Shown here piece by piece: positions 1-9,412 of a DNA stretch of 64,000 nt. Position 1 is the first letter of the stretch; every line of letters begins with the position of its first letter. This DNA is from Anaerovibrio sp. RM50 (GTDB lineage: Bacteria; Bacillota; Negativicutes; Selenomonadales; Selenomonadaceae): the NCBI RefSeq assembly GCF_000622005.1, contig NZ_JHWV01000005.1:248001-312000 (forward strand), given 5' to 3'. Under the pieces are notes generated by a model. That model was not told where the DNA came from and searched no databases. It saw nothing but the letters and a program-made list of their open reading frames with translations. Both the position numbers and the translations under genes were made by a program.

Positions 1-716
1 TGTCCTTTGGGGACAAGAAGGTACTGGACAACATAAATCTGGAAATAAAGGACGGGGAAACCCTGGCCATTATTGGTGGCTCCGGCTCCGGCAAGAGTAC
101 ATTGCTGCGGCTGATGATTGGCCTTGACCGCCCAACCAGCGGAAAAATCTGGCTGGGGGACAAGGATATTGCCCACATGCCGGAAAAGGAGCTGGATGAA
201 ATTCGCCTCCACATGGGCATGGTTTTCCAGTATTCAGCCCTCTTTGATTCCATGACTGTGGGGGATAATGTGGCCTTTGGCTTAAGGGAGCATACTGACT
301 ACAGCGAGGAAAAAATAGCGGAGATAGTTAAAGAGAAGCTGGATGTGGTGGGACTGCCGAATACGGAGACCATGATGCCAGGGGAGCTTTCCGGCGGTAT
401 GAAGAAGCGTGTAAGTCTGGCCAGGGCAATCGCCTTTGGCCCTGAAATTATATTTTACGATGAGCCCAGCTCCGGTCTTGACCCCATTATGACGGACAAG
501 ATTGATGAGCTGATTATTTCCACCCAGAAGCGTCTGGGGGTAACCTCGGTGGTGGTAACCCACGATATGGAAAGTGCAATTCATATTGCTGACAGAATCG
601 CCATGATTTACGAGGGAAAGCTTATTGCAACCGATACAGTGGATAATTTCCGCAGGATAGAGGATCCGCGGGTCAGGGCATTTTTACGTGGCCTGTATAT
701 TGGCAAGGAGGCATAG
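1..716 (+). CDS. mlaF: MlaF-type ABC transporter ATP-binding protein (5' truncated by window edge)
   Basis: Only the 3' part is present; the frame is open from base 3 and the start lies upstream. Seen in order: Walker A GGSGSGKST (about bases 75-101), the Q-loop in MVFQYSALF, signature LSGGMKKR (about 388-411), Walker B IIFYDEPSSGLDP and the H-loop THD. The family powers the Mla phospholipid transporter on the cytoplasmic face of the inner membrane, with permease MlaE and the MCE protein MlaD. MlaD starts 2 bp after this stop, which fixes the assignment. MlaE is presumably just upstream, outside the window. Confidence 0.93.
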   Translation, partial: SFGDKKVLDNINLEIKDGETLAIIGGSGSGKSTLLRLMIGLDRPTSGKIWLGDKDIAHMPEKELDEIRLHMGMVFQYSALFDSMTVGDNVAFGLREHTDYSEEKIAEIVKEKLDVVGLPNTETMMPGELSGGMKKRVSLARAIAFGPEIIFYDEPSSGLDPIMTDKIDELIISTQKRLGVTSVVVTHDMESAIHIADRIAMIYEGKLIATDTVDNFRRIEDPRVRAFLRGLYIGKEA

Positions 717-718
717 GG

Positions 719-1996
719 GTGAATACAGAGGTTAAGGTTGGTGCCTTTACAGTGGGGGGCTTGGCCCTGGTAATGGCAGTGTTTGTGTTTTTGACCAATT
801 TCAGTTTTGGGGGAGACAAAAGCTATAATCTTTACGTTAATTTCGGCCAGGCCATAGGCCTGACACCGGGCAATGCTGTGGCTTATGCGGGGGTGACTGT
901 GGGCAGCGTGGAGGTTATCAGCCCAAATGGCCCCGGTGTTTTGGTGAAGGTAAAAATTCAGGATGATGTGAAAATTCCGAGAAAATCCGCCTTTATCATT
1001 ACCTCCAACGGTGTAATGGGGGCCAAGTTCGTAAATATCCAGCCAGCTCCCGACAGTGATTTGAACGATTGCTATCAGCCCGAGGATTATGTGGAAGGCC
1101 AGGGGGAAACTGGCATTGACAACGTAATGGAGGGGGTAAGTGCGGCCCTTGACCAGGTCCATGAGCTGCTGGCCAATCTGAATGATATTATTGGGGATAA
1201 TGAAACCAAGACTGCATTGAAGGATATTTCACTTAATATGCGTGAAGTGACGGAAAACATGAAGGTTATGACCGCCAGCCTTGCTGATGTTACAGTGAGC
1301 TCCCAGGAGGATATCCGCAATATGGCCCGTAATCTCAATTTGATGACTGCAAGCTTGACCCGCAGTGCCAACAGCGTGGAGTCCATGATAAATACCTTCA
1401 GCGGTGACGGGGCCACGGCGGAGAATCTTAAGCTGGCAGTAAATAATTTGTCTGAGGCCAGTGTGCGCCTTAACAATATGGCCAAGTCCCTGGAGGGGGT
1501 AGTAACTGACCCACAGGTGGCAGATGATTTGAAGCAGACCATTCACAATACCAGGAATCTTACGGAAAGAGCCGATAACATGATGAACAAGATTTCCAGC
1601 ATCAAGGTGGGTGGCGGTCTGGAAACCATGTACAGTGGCGGCAAACACGACTGGTCCAGTAATATGGACATTGGTCTTTACAGCGGCAACAGCTACGGCA
1701 AAATCGGTGTTTCCGATATTGGCCGTGATAATTATTTCAACCTTCAGGGGGGCACCCGCTCCGGTATGTTCGGGGCCCATGGAGGCATTATTGACAGTAA
1801 GGCAGGTCTGGGCATAGATCTTTTCGGGGGCGACAAGGTTCAGCTTTCCGTGGATGCCTACGACCCAAATGAGTTTAAGCTCCGTTCCCGCCTTTCCTTT
1901 GAGGTGGCCCCTGACACCTATCTCTTTACCCAGGTGAATGACATTAATCGCAGCAGAACCAGGGCAACCTACTTCGGTTTGCGCCGAAGCTTCTAA
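719..1996 (+). CDS. mlaD: MlaD MCE-domain protein with C-terminal outer-membrane beta-barrel
   Basis: GTG start 2 bp after mlaF; 425 aa. Residues 9-28 form one inner-membrane helix, about 38-115 is the MCE domain (GLTPGNAVAYAGVTVG), and about 140-295 is a long helical stretch rich in N, L and D. From about 297 the chain becomes alternating beta-strand sequence with many Gly and aromatic residues and ends in RRSF, like the terminal-Phe signal of outer-membrane proteins. E. coli MlaD is about 183 aa and lacks this part. In Veillonella parvula an MlaD of this layout is known to span both membranes as a phospholipid bridge. The barrel here is read from strand pattern only. Confidence 0.93.
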   Translation: MNTEVKVGAFTVGGLALVMAVFVFLTNFSFGGDKSYNLYVNFGQAIGLTPGNAVAYAGVTVGSVEVISPNGPGVLVKVKIQDDVKIPRKSAFIITSNGVMGAKFVNIQPAPDSDLNDCYQPEDYVEGQGETGIDNVMEGVSAALDQVHELLANLNDIIGDNETKTALKDISLNMREVTENMKVMTASLADVTVSSQEDIRNMARNLNLMTASLTRSANSVESMINTFSGDGATAENLKLAVNNLSEASVRLNNMAKSLEGVVTDPQVADDLKQTIHNTRNLTERADNMMNKISSIKVGGGLETMYSGGKHDWSSNMDIGLYSGNSYGKIGVSDIGRDNYFNLQGGTRSGMFGAHGGIIDSKAGLGIDLFGGDKVQLSVDAYDPNEFKLRSRLSFEVAPDTYLFTQVNDINRSRTRATYFGLRRSF

Positions 1997-2074
1997 AATT
2001 GATTTTTTAATCTTATTCTCATGATTTTTTCAAATATAGGTAGTAATATACTACACTAGAGGAGGTATCTATTG

Positions 2075-3430
2075 ATGAAAAGAAATAGATTCAAGTATTT
2101 AACTGCCCTGGTAATCAGCGGTATTATGACCATGTCCATGGCCGGCACTGCAATGGCTGAAACCATGGATGTAGATATTGAGGATTGCGTAAATTTGGCC
2201 ATGGCCAATAACCATACAGTTAAGAGTGCCATTGACGATTATGATTCTGCAGTGTGGGCCCGTCATGAAGCCCGCCGCACCCACGGCCCAACCCTTAACT
2301 GGACCAGCGCTGCCCGTCACATTGGTGGCAGGGTTTATGAGTTATCCAATGTGAACTCCCTGTATACCAATACGGTGGCTGTAAGTATGCCTATTTACAC
2401 CGGCGGTCAGCTGGAGGGCACCATAAAGGCGGCAGATTTGGCCATGGATGCCAGTGAACTGGCTCTGGAGGCCACCAAGCAGGGGATAAAGGCCAAGACC
2501 CAGGCCGCTTATTACAATGCTTTGAACTGCCGTAACCAGATAAAGGTATCCCAGAATTCCGTAAAGACACTGGAGGAGCATTTGCGTAATGTTAATGCCC
2601 AGTTCAGTGCCGGAACTGTGGCCAAGTCTGATTTACTTGCTTCCCAGGTTCAGCTGGCCAACGCCCAGCTGGCTCTGGTATCTTCCCAGAATAATTACGA
2701 TGTGGCTATTTCCACACTTAACAATGTGGTGGGACTTCCTGCTAGTACTGAGCTGAACCTTAAGGACGAGCTGGGGTATATTCCTTATGAGATTTCCCTT
2801 GAGCAGTGCTCGGAGTACGCCCAGGAGAACCGCCCGGATATTCTGGCGGCAGATTACAAGGTAAAGATTGCCGAGGCTAAGCGGGATGTGGCTTCCTCCG
2901 GCAATTTGCCAAAGGTTAATGCTGCTGTTTCCAAGACCATTACTGGTGAGAAGCCTTTCCATGAGGACAACGGTCCTGCTGAGGCTTTCTTCTCCCAGAA
3001 TAACTGGTATGCCGGCATTGGCCTCAGCTGGGACATTTTCGACAACAATGTTACCCAGGCCAAGGTTAAGCAGGCCAAGTTTGCCATAGAAAAGGCCAAG
3101 GAGGCTGCCCAGGAGGCACGGGATAACGGTGATTTGGAGGTTCGCACCGCATATCTTAATCTCATCGCTGCGGAAAAGAGCATTTCCACCGCCAAGGTGG
3201 CCATGGAAAAGGCCCAGGAGGATTACGCAATTGCCCAGGTCCGCTATTCCGCCGGTGTGGGCACCAATCTGGACGTAATGGATGCGGAGGAGAAGCTTAC
3301 CTCTGCCCAGAGTAATTATTACAACGCCCTCTACAAGTACAATTCCAGCAAGGCTGCACTGGACAAGGCCATGGGTCTCATGGTGGATTTGGATGTAACC
3401 CAGCTGAAGGAAAAAATAGCAAAAAATTAA
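2075..3430 (+). CDS. tolC: TolC-family outer membrane efflux protein
   Basis: 451 aa. The ATG at 2075 is preferred to a TTG at 2072 because GGAGGT at 2061-2066 is 8 bp upstream. The signal peptide ends near AMA (residues 26-28). Two repeats of the outer membrane efflux protein fold follow, with long heptad-like Ala/Gln/Lys helices (residues about 90-210 and 310-430) and NVVGLP and GVGTNLDV turns typical of the family. The protein would form a trimeric outer-membrane channel with a periplasmic tunnel. It lies 78 bp after mlaD and is closed by the terminator at 3499-3533, so it probably shares the mla transcript. A TolC next to mla genes is also known in Veillonella. No inner-membrane pump partner is visible here. 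Confidence 0.92.
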   Translation: MKRNRFKYLTALVISGIMTMSMAGTAMAETMDVDIEDCVNLAMANNHTVKSAIDDYDSAVWARHEARRTHGPTLNWTSAARHIGGRVYELSNVNSLYTNTVAVSMPIYTGGQLEGTIKAADLAMDASELALEATKQGIKAKTQAAYYNALNCRNQIKVSQNSVKTLEEHLRNVNAQFSAGTVAKSDLLASQVQLANAQLALVSSQNNYDVAISTLNNVVGLPASTELNLKDELGYIPYEISLEQCSEYAQENRPDILAADYKVKIAEAKRDVASSGNLPKVNAAVSKTITGEKPFHEDNGPAEAFFSQNNWYAGIGLSWDIFDNNVTQAKVKQAKFAIEKAKEAAQEARDNGDLEVRTAYLNLIAAEKSISTAKVAMEKAQEDYAIAQVRYSAGVGTNLDVMDAEEKLTSAQSNYYNALYKYNSSKAALDKAMGLMVDLDVTQLKEKIAKN

Positions 3431-3498
3431 TGTAATTTTCAAATAGTTTACAGTTTAGTATGTTATACTTAAATTGCAATATGCAGTGTTAAGTATAT

Positions 3499-3533
3499 AG
3501 CTGCCACCTTATTGCGTGGCAGCTTTTCTTTTT
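3499..3533 (+). terminator. Rho-independent terminator after tolC
   Basis: Perfect 9-bp stem AGCTGCCAC / GTGGCAGCT around an 8-nt loop, followed by TTTCTTTTT. It closes the mla-tolC unit ahead of tamB. Confidence 0.87.
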
Positions 3534-3573
3534 ATAAAGTTTCTTTGATATGGATTTTCTAGGGGGATAATTA

Positions 3574-6500
3574 ATGGACCGTAAGATTATGGGCGGGGCC
3601 GCTGGGCTGTTGGGCGCAGTGCTTATACTGGTGGTCTGTGTTTACGGTTATATCACATCTTCGGCCTTTACGGAGAGGGCGGCGGAAAATGCAGCTTCCA
3701 TTGCCAGTGAGGTGCTGGAGACCAAGGTGGAAATCGGCCAGGTGAAGGTGGATTCCTTTCATTCCGTGGATATAAGGGATATTGCTGTTTATGATAAGCA
3801 GGATAAGATAATTGCCAGGGCAGCTGATGCCAAAGTGGGCTTCAGCTATTTTGCCATGCTTAAAAACTCCGTTTCTGAGGGCATCAGGGATGTGTATATC
3901 ACTGATGTGGAGGCGGATATTCATCAGCGCAGTGACGGCAGCTGGAACTTTTCTGATCTTGTGTCGGAGGAGCCCAGCGGCAACAAGTTCACTGGCAAGG
4001 TGCATGTTGATAATGGCACACTGAAAACTGCCTACAATGGGCAGGAGATTTTGGTGGAGGATTTGCAGGGTGATGTGGATTTTGACAATTATCCCGCCAT
4101 GCGTATAGAGGGCACAGCCAAAAATCAGGGGGCTCAGGTGAAGGTTGCGGCCAACTACGGCGGTTCCAAGGACACCTTTAATGTGGAAATTACTGATTTG
4201 GAGATGGCCAATTACATTGCCTTAATTCCGTCCGGCACTATTCCGGAGGATATGGTGAAGCCGGAGAGCATAAGGGGAAGAATCACCAGAGCAGTGGCTG
4301 TAGGTGAGAGAGCTGGATCGGAGCTTTATTACAGCGGTGAGCTGGAGCTGGAAAAGGGCGAGGCTGTTATTCTTGATAAGAAAGTGGAGAATGTTAATGG
4401 CCTCTTCACCTTTACTGAAAAGGCAATTCAGGTGTTTATGAATGCAGAGACCGCCGGTCAGAAGGCCACTGCCAAGGGCAAGGTGAAGCTGGTGGAGGGC
4501 CGTCCGATACTGGATTTGACCGTGGCCTCTGATGGCTTTGAGCCAGGGGCTCTTATGGACGATATTCCATATAGTGGCCCAGTGTCCTTTATTGCCAGGG
4601 TAACCGGGGATGCCACCAATCCTGTGGTGGATGCAGATGTGAAAATTTCTGAGGGCAGTGTCAGCGGCTACGATTTTACCAACTGCAGTGCCAGAGTAAG
4701 ATATGCTGACCAGACGGTCACTGTAACAGAAATTGCCGGGGATATTTTCGGCGGCCATGTTACAGGAGAAGGGGATTTTGATGCCAAGACCTTCAATTTT
4801 GTGGCCAAGGTGAAGGCTGAGGGGGTTAATCTTTCCCAGGCCTCTGGCAAGATTCCTGAGCTGGCTGAAGCAGGGGGGAGTGCATCTGCGGATCTCTTTG
4901 TTACTGGTAACGTTAATGATATTGGCAATACCCGGGTAATGGGCAATATAAGCTCTGACGGGGCCTCCTATATGGGCATTGGCGCCAACAGAATAGATGG
5001 CTCATTTATTTATCAGAATAAGGACCTCCATGTGGACTATATAAGTGCTATTCTTGAAAATGGCGGTGAAGTGGGACTTCAGGGGGATGTGCTTTTTGGT
5101 AAGGAGCTTGATATAAGCTTCTACGGCCGTGATTTTGATTTGTCACTTATCAGAAATATTGCCCCAGAGGCGGATGTTTCCGGCCTGAGCGATTTTAAGG
5201 GAAAATTAAAGGGGACCCTGGATGACCCTGTATTGGGTGCTTCCTTTGCTGCCCGTGAGGGTGTCCTCTTCCAGCAGCCATTTAAGCGGCTTCACGGCAA
5301 GGCCATTGGGGGCCTGCGTGGTGTGGGGGTTAAGGACCTTATTATCGAGGGTGACTATGACAACCGCTGGGAAGTAAACGGTATAGTGGGCTTCCTGGGT
5401 GAAAGAAGAGTTCATCTTACCGTATCCACCCAAAATGCCCGCATGGAAAATATGCTGAGGGCAGCCCAGGTGGATATTCCTCTTACGGGAAGTGTGGACA
5501 ATGAGATTGAAGTAACAGGGACCCTGGATAATCCATTGGTACAGGGCCACTTTACATACAAGCTGGGAAAATTTGACGATGAAATCGTTATTCAGAGTAT
5601 TACGGGTAACTACACCTATGAAAATGATTTATTGACCCTTAGCGATATTAATATCCAGTCACCTGGTATCAAGGCCTATATAGGCAGTGGCACCATTACC
5701 TCCGGGGGGGATATGAATATTACCGTGGAGGCCAAGGATATTAATCTGGATGATTTTGACAGGAAATCACCAATCCCGTTGGATGGCTATATTAATTTCA
5801 CCGGTACCCTCACGGGCAATGTGGAGTCACCGATTTTCCACGGTACAGTTTCCTCCAATGGGGTTATTATCCGTGGGGAAGAATTTGATGAGGTGGCAGG
5901 AGATATTGACTACCGCAATCATCGGATTTTCTTCAAGAATATGTACGTGAAGCAGGGGGAAGGTAAATATAACCTCAATGCCAGCTACAATTCTGTCACT
6001 GAGGCCATTGGAGGAAGCATCACCCTGGAGAATGTGGATATTAAGTCCCTTGGGGTTGTGGCAGGCTGGCAGAACAACAATATTACGGGAAAGCTGAACG
6101 GAAACTGCAATATTGGGGGCACTGTGGATAATCCAAGCCTGGTTATTGGGGCCTATGTTACTGATGGTCATTTCGGCACATATCCTATTAATGATGTTTA
6201 TTGCAATGCCACCCTCGATAATAGGGTTATAAAAATAAAGAATCTCACTGGAACCGAGGGCACTCAGGGCAGATTTACAGCTCTTGGAACCATTGATCTG
6301 GATGGTGAGCTGTCCCTGACAGCAGATGCCACCAATATTGATGCAGGGGCATTGGCGGGAGCCGCGGGCTATGACGGCGAAATCACCGGCAAGGTTAACT
6401 GTCATGTGGAGGCTGCGGGGGAAAGTGCCAACCCAATGGCTGAAATTAACCTTTATGGTGAAGATATTGGGGTAAGGGGAGCATCCCTTGATTCCATTTC

Positions 6501-8019
6501 CGGCAAGTTTATGCTGCAGGACAAAACCATCCACATTACAGAGCCTTTGGTGGCCAAGAAAATGGTGGGGAATAATTCCAACAGAGTGGTGGTGACGGGC
6601 TATACGCCCTTGGGAGCTTTCCGCTCTGATGAGGCTGATGGCAATGAGCAAATGAATCTCACTGTATCCCTGGAGGATGCGGATCTTGCATTGCTGCCAA
6701 CTATTTCCAAATACGTGGAGTGGGCAGTGGGAGAAACGGATGGAACAGTGCACATTACGGGTACTTTGGGCCGTCCTGCCTTTGAGGGGAATATTGCTGT
6801 TACTGGGGGCGCCTTCAAGATAAAGGGCGTTGCCAATCCGGTAACGGATATGGAATTGCGCCTTTCCATGCTGGGGAATACCTTTATGATGGAGAACTTC
6901 AGCGGCAGGATGGGTGAGGGTACCTACAAGATGACGGGCTATACAGAAATGGATGGTCTTAATCCTGTAAGCTATCATTTGGGCTTTGATGCCGACCATC
7001 TGGATTTGCGCTGTGATTTCTTCAGGGGGCCTCTGACCACCACCATTAATATTGACAGTCTTGATAAGCCCGATGAATTTATAAAGGGTGAACCAGTGGC
7101 AGCCAGAACCATCCCCCGGGTTTCCGGACGGCTGTTTTTGGAAAATGTGGTGCTTTCCACGCCCCCAATTCCAACGGACAGTACGGAGATGCCAGAGGTG
7201 GGACTTGATTTCGATGTTGAGCTGGGCAAGGGGGTTCGTTTTGTCAGTGCAAATCTGGGGAACCTACAGCTGGTGGGTGAAGCACATTTCCAGGGTACAA
7301 CCCTTATGCCACATACCAGCGGTGCCATTACAGTAAAGAAGGGTACTATAAATTATCTCAAGACCAATTTCCAGGTTTTCGAGGGAGCGGTTCAGTTTAA
7401 CAGAAGCGACAGCCTTTATCCTTCAATTACTCTTAAGGCCGGCACCAAGGTGGCCAGCACAAGTGTATTTGTAAGTCTCGATGGTCCGGTGGAGCATATG
7501 AGATTCAAACTTATGTCCTCGCCGCCAATGTCGGAGCAGAATATTATCCAGCTCCTTACACTGAGAAGCAATTACAGCTCAAATATGAGCGATTCAGCCA
7601 AATTTGCCGCCATGTTCAACGTGGGCCTTTCCATGACAGTGCTTTCCGAGGTGGAAACAGCCATCAGAAATGCCCTGGATTTGGACCTGTTCTCCGTGGA
7701 ACGTGATACATCGGAAATTCTCAGTGAAAAAACAGGCGACAAAAACTATGAGGAAGTGTATAATATCAAATTGGGTAAGTATATATCTGACAGAACCCTG
7801 CTGACCTTTGCCAAGAGTGTAAACAACGATAAATATAAGGCTGGTCTGGAATACGAGCTGACAGATAATCTGAATCTTATGTATCTCTTTGATGAGGATC
7901 ATGCCCATATCTTTGGTTTATCCCATCAGTTCAGGTTCAACACGGCACCTTCCTACAGTGACGGGGAGAATGAAAGGCTGATTTACAGCGACATGGGCTA
8001 TGAGAGGATAACCCGCTAG
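3574..8019 (+). CDS. tamB: TamB/DUF490 family translocation and lipid-transfer protein
   Basis: 1481 aa, ATG with AGGGGG 6 bp upstream. One N-terminal membrane helix (about residues 9-28) is followed by more than 1000 residues of repeated short beta-strands, read as the hydrophobic beta-groove of AsmA-like bridge proteins. The last 330 residues or so match the TamB C-terminal domain in style (VKKGTINYLKTNFQVFEGAV, then a Pro-Pro-Met-Ser turn and QLLTLRSNYS). TamB proteins are anchored in the inner membrane, span the periplasm and aid outer-membrane lipid transfer or protein assembly. No TamA is identified here, so the nearby BamA may be its outer-membrane partner (inference). The gene sits between tolC and a sigma-factor gene. 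Confidence 0.93.
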   Translation: MDRKIMGGAAGLLGAVLILVVCVYGYITSSAFTERAAENAASIASEVLETKVEIGQVKVDSFHSVDIRDIAVYDKQDKIIARAADAKVGFSYFAMLKNSVSEGIRDVYITDVEADIHQRSDGSWNFSDLVSEEPSGNKFTGKVHVDNGTLKTAYNGQEILVEDLQGDVDFDNYPAMRIEGTAKNQGAQVKVAANYGGSKDTFNVEITDLEMANYIALIPSGTIPEDMVKPESIRGRITRAVAVGERAGSELYYSGELELEKGEAVILDKKVENVNGLFTFTEKAIQVFMNAETAGQKATAKGKVKLVEGRPILDLTVASDGFEPGALMDDIPYSGPVSFIARVTGDATNPVVDADVKISEGSVSGYDFTNCSARVRYADQTVTVTEIAGDIFGGHVTGEGDFDAKTFNFVAKVKAEGVNLSQASGKIPELAEAGGSASADLFVTGNVNDIGNTRVMGNISSDGASYMGIGANRIDGSFIYQNKDLHVDYISAILENGGEVGLQGDVLFGKELDISFYGRDFDLSLIRNIAPEADVSGLSDFKGKLKGTLDDPVLGASFAAREGVLFQQPFKRLHGKAIGGLRGVGVKDLIIEGDYDNRWEVNGIVGFLGERRVHLTVSTQNARMENMLRAAQVDIPLTGSVDNEIEVTGTLDNPLVQGHFTYKLGKFDDEIVIQSITGNYTYENDLLTLSDINIQSPGIKAYIGSGTITSGGDMNITVEAKDINLDDFDRKSPIPLDGYINFTGTLTGNVESPIFHGTVSSNGVIIRGEEFDEVAGDIDYRNHRIFFKNMYVKQGEGKYNLNASYNSVTEAIGGSITLENVDIKSLGVVAGWQNNNITGKLNGNCNIGGTVDNPSLVIGAYVTDGHFGTYPINDVYCNATLDNRVIKIKNLTGTEGTQGRFTALGTIDLDGELSLTADATNIDAGALAGAAGYDGEITGKVNCHVEAAGESANPMAEINLYGEDIGVRGASLDSISGKFMLQDKTIHITEPLVAKKMVGNNSNRVVVTGYTPLGAFRSDEADGNEQMNLTVSLEDADLALLPTISKYVEWAVGETDGTVHITGTLGRPAFEGNIAVTGGAFKIKGVANPVTDMELRLSMLGNTFMMENFSGRMGEGTYKMTGYTEMDGLNPVSYHLGFDADHLDLRCDFFRGPLTTTINIDSLDKPDEFIKGEPVAARTIPRVSGRLFLENVVLSTPPIPTDSTEMPEVGLDFDVELGKGVRFVSANLGNLQLVGEAHFQGTTLMPHTSGAITVKKGTINYLKTNFQVFEGAVQFNRSDSLYPSITLKAGTKVASTSVFVSLDGPVEHMRFKLMSSPPMSEQNIIQLLTLRSNYSSNMSDSAKFAAMFNVGLSMTVLSEVETAIRNALDLDLFSVERDTSEILSEKTGDKNYEEVYNIKLGKYISDRTLLTFAKSVNNDKYKAGLEYELTDNLNLMYLFDEDHAHIFGLSHQFRFNTAPSYSDGENERLIYSDMGYERITR

Positions 8020-8041
8020 TTTTTATGAAAAGAAGGTTTTT

Positions 8042-8674
8042 ATGAAGCTGTCTGAGTACATGCAGGAACTGAATAAGGTTAAGATGCTGGAGCAGGCTGA
8101 GGAAAAGGAGCTGTGGTACGAGTTTAAGCACAATCACAGCACAGATGCCCGCCGTCGTATCATCGAAGCGTATCAGCCTCTGGTGTTCAGGACAGCCATG
8201 CCCTTTAAGGACCTGGAAAATATCATGGATGTTATTCAGGAGGGCACCGTGGGGCTCATAGAATCCGTGGAGAGCTTCGCCCCTGACAGGGGAGTGGCCT
8301 TCAGTCTCTTTGCGGTTTACCGCATAAGGGGCAGAATGTACCGCTATATGAAGGAGGAGGGCAATGCTGATATTGCCTGTCTGGAGGCGGAAATGGAATC
8401 CGGCATGTCAAGGCTGGATATGCTGGTGGATACAGGGACTCCCGTGCCGGAGCTGGCCGAAATCCACATGGCCTCTGATATGGTTATGGAGGCCATGGAC
8501 AGATTGCCCCAAAAGGAGCAGCTGGTGCTTAATCAGGTGCTTGTAAACAGCCAGGAGGTTAAGGATGTGGCAGATATGCTCAATGTTAGTACAGCCCATA
8601 TTTACCGCCTGCAAAAAAGCGGCGTTCGCCGGGTACGGGGAATGTTGTCCCGATTTATGCATAACTGGAAGTAA
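8042..8674 (+). CDS. Small sigma-70 family RNA polymerase sigma factor
   Basis: 210 aa, ATG start 22 bp after tamB. Region 2 is visible at about residues 40-105: YQPLVFRTAMPFKDLENIMD, then QEGTVGLIESVESFAPDRGV and FSLFAVYRIRGRMYRYM. This is followed by a short linker and a region 4 helix-turn-helix near residues 155-205 (LPQKEQLVLNQVL, DVADMLNVSTAHIYRLQKSGVRRVRG). Region 1 is missing, so the layout is that of an alternative (group 3-like) sigma factor. No anti-sigma gene is recognised, although the next gene encodes a one-helix membrane protein. The position between tamB and bamA suggests a role in envelope gene expression; that is inference. Confidence 0.9.
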   Translation: MKLSEYMQELNKVKMLEQAEEKELWYEFKHNHSTDARRRIIEAYQPLVFRTAMPFKDLENIMDVIQEGTVGLIESVESFAPDRGVAFSLFAVYRIRGRMYRYMKEEGNADIACLEAEMESGMSRLDMLVDTGTPVPELAEIHMASDMVMEAMDRLPQKEQLVLNQVLVNSQEVKDVADMLNVSTAHIYRLQKSGVRRVRGMLSRFMHNWK

Positions 8675-8700
8675 GTGATATATGGCAGAAAAATGGGGTA

Positions 8701-8771
8701 ATTTGGCATTTCCGGCTAAAAATGGAGAAATTTCCCCGAATTTGGCAAATTGCACAAATGTGTTATTTGGC
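8701..8771 (+). promoter_or_regulatory. Candidate promoter with three ATTTGGC direct repeats ahead of the bamA operon
   Basis: ATTTGGC occurs three times at 8701-8707, 8740-8746 and 8765-8771. The second overlaps a possible -35 TTGGCA (8742-8747), with a poor -10 TATTTG (8764-8769) 16 bp further on. The stretch from GGCAAAT to GTTAT loosely resembles the stronger promoter element at 12771, but two bases are missing and the -10 is weak. It could drive 8811 and bamA. Confidence 0.33.
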
Positions 8772-8810
8772 GACTCTATCCCATAGAAGTGTCTGCTTTT
8801 GGAGGCAATT

Positions 8811-9377
8811 ATGGACAGAGATCGTAAAAATAAAGATAATAGGGCAGTGAGAAAGCACATATCCGCCGCCAGGGACTGGCTGGGAAGGGCCGAAAGCTCC
8901 ATGGACAAGGAAAATAGTCTGCGGGGTGACCTTGATGTGATGCTGGCCCAGGCTGAGCTCCAACGGGCCCATGAAACCAAGTTCGGTCACGGCTGGCGCA
9001 AATGGCTGGTTCGGCTGGCCCCACTTATTATTGCCCTTGTGGTGGGGATTGGCTATGTGGTCTTTCTCCACAACAGCAGGATAATCGATGTTCCTGCCAC
9101 CAGTATAACTACGGTGAAGGACAGTGATGCTCCGGCTATGGGGCTGGAAAAGACCCAGGTGGTTAAGGTGGAGCCATCCTTGGCAGAACATGAAACACCT
9201 GCCCCTAATACTTCGGGAAACAGTGAAGCTGGCTTTGTAAGGCAGAATCCGCCAACTGTTGAAGTGGTACCACAGACGTCACCACCAGAGGCTTCCACCC
9301 CAAAAACGGAGAGCCTGGTTCCCGATACTGAAATGCAGCAGCTGATGCAGGCTGCGGGCAAAACACTAAGAGAATAA
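8811..9377 (+). CDS. Single-pass membrane protein of unknown function upstream of bamA
   Basis: 188 aa. The ATG at 8811 is chosen because GGAGG lies at 8801-8805; a TTG at 8799 would overlap that site. A basic, charged N-terminal cytoplasmic part (residues 1-64, with LRGDLDVMLAQAELQRAHE) leads to one membrane helix at about 66-85 (LAPLIIALVVGIGYVVFL). A periplasmic tail rich in Pro, Thr, Glu and Ser follows, with a short helix at the end. No known domain is recognised. It stands between the sigma-factor gene and bamA, 35 bp before the latter. A cytoplasmic part plus one helix plus a periplasmic part would suit an anti-sigma or a Bam accessory role, but nothing in the sequence proves either. 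Confidence 0.82.
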   Translation: MDRDRKNKDNRAVRKHISAARDWLGRAESSMDKENSLRGDLDVMLAQAELQRAHETKFGHGWRKWLVRLAPLIIALVVGIGYVVFLHNSRIIDVPATSITTVKDSDAPAMGLEKTQVVKVEPSLAEHETPAPNTSGNSEAGFVRQNPPTVEVVPQTSPPEASTPKTESLVPDTEMQQLMQAAGKTLRE

Positions 9378-9412
9378 TAAAAAAAGAAATAACAATACAG
9401 GAGGTTTTCCCT

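Noticed and set aside
5827-6999. Long minus-strand open frame (390 codons) opposite tamB
   Set aside because: A shadow of tamB: rich in His, Ile and Gly, with no domain and no start signal.
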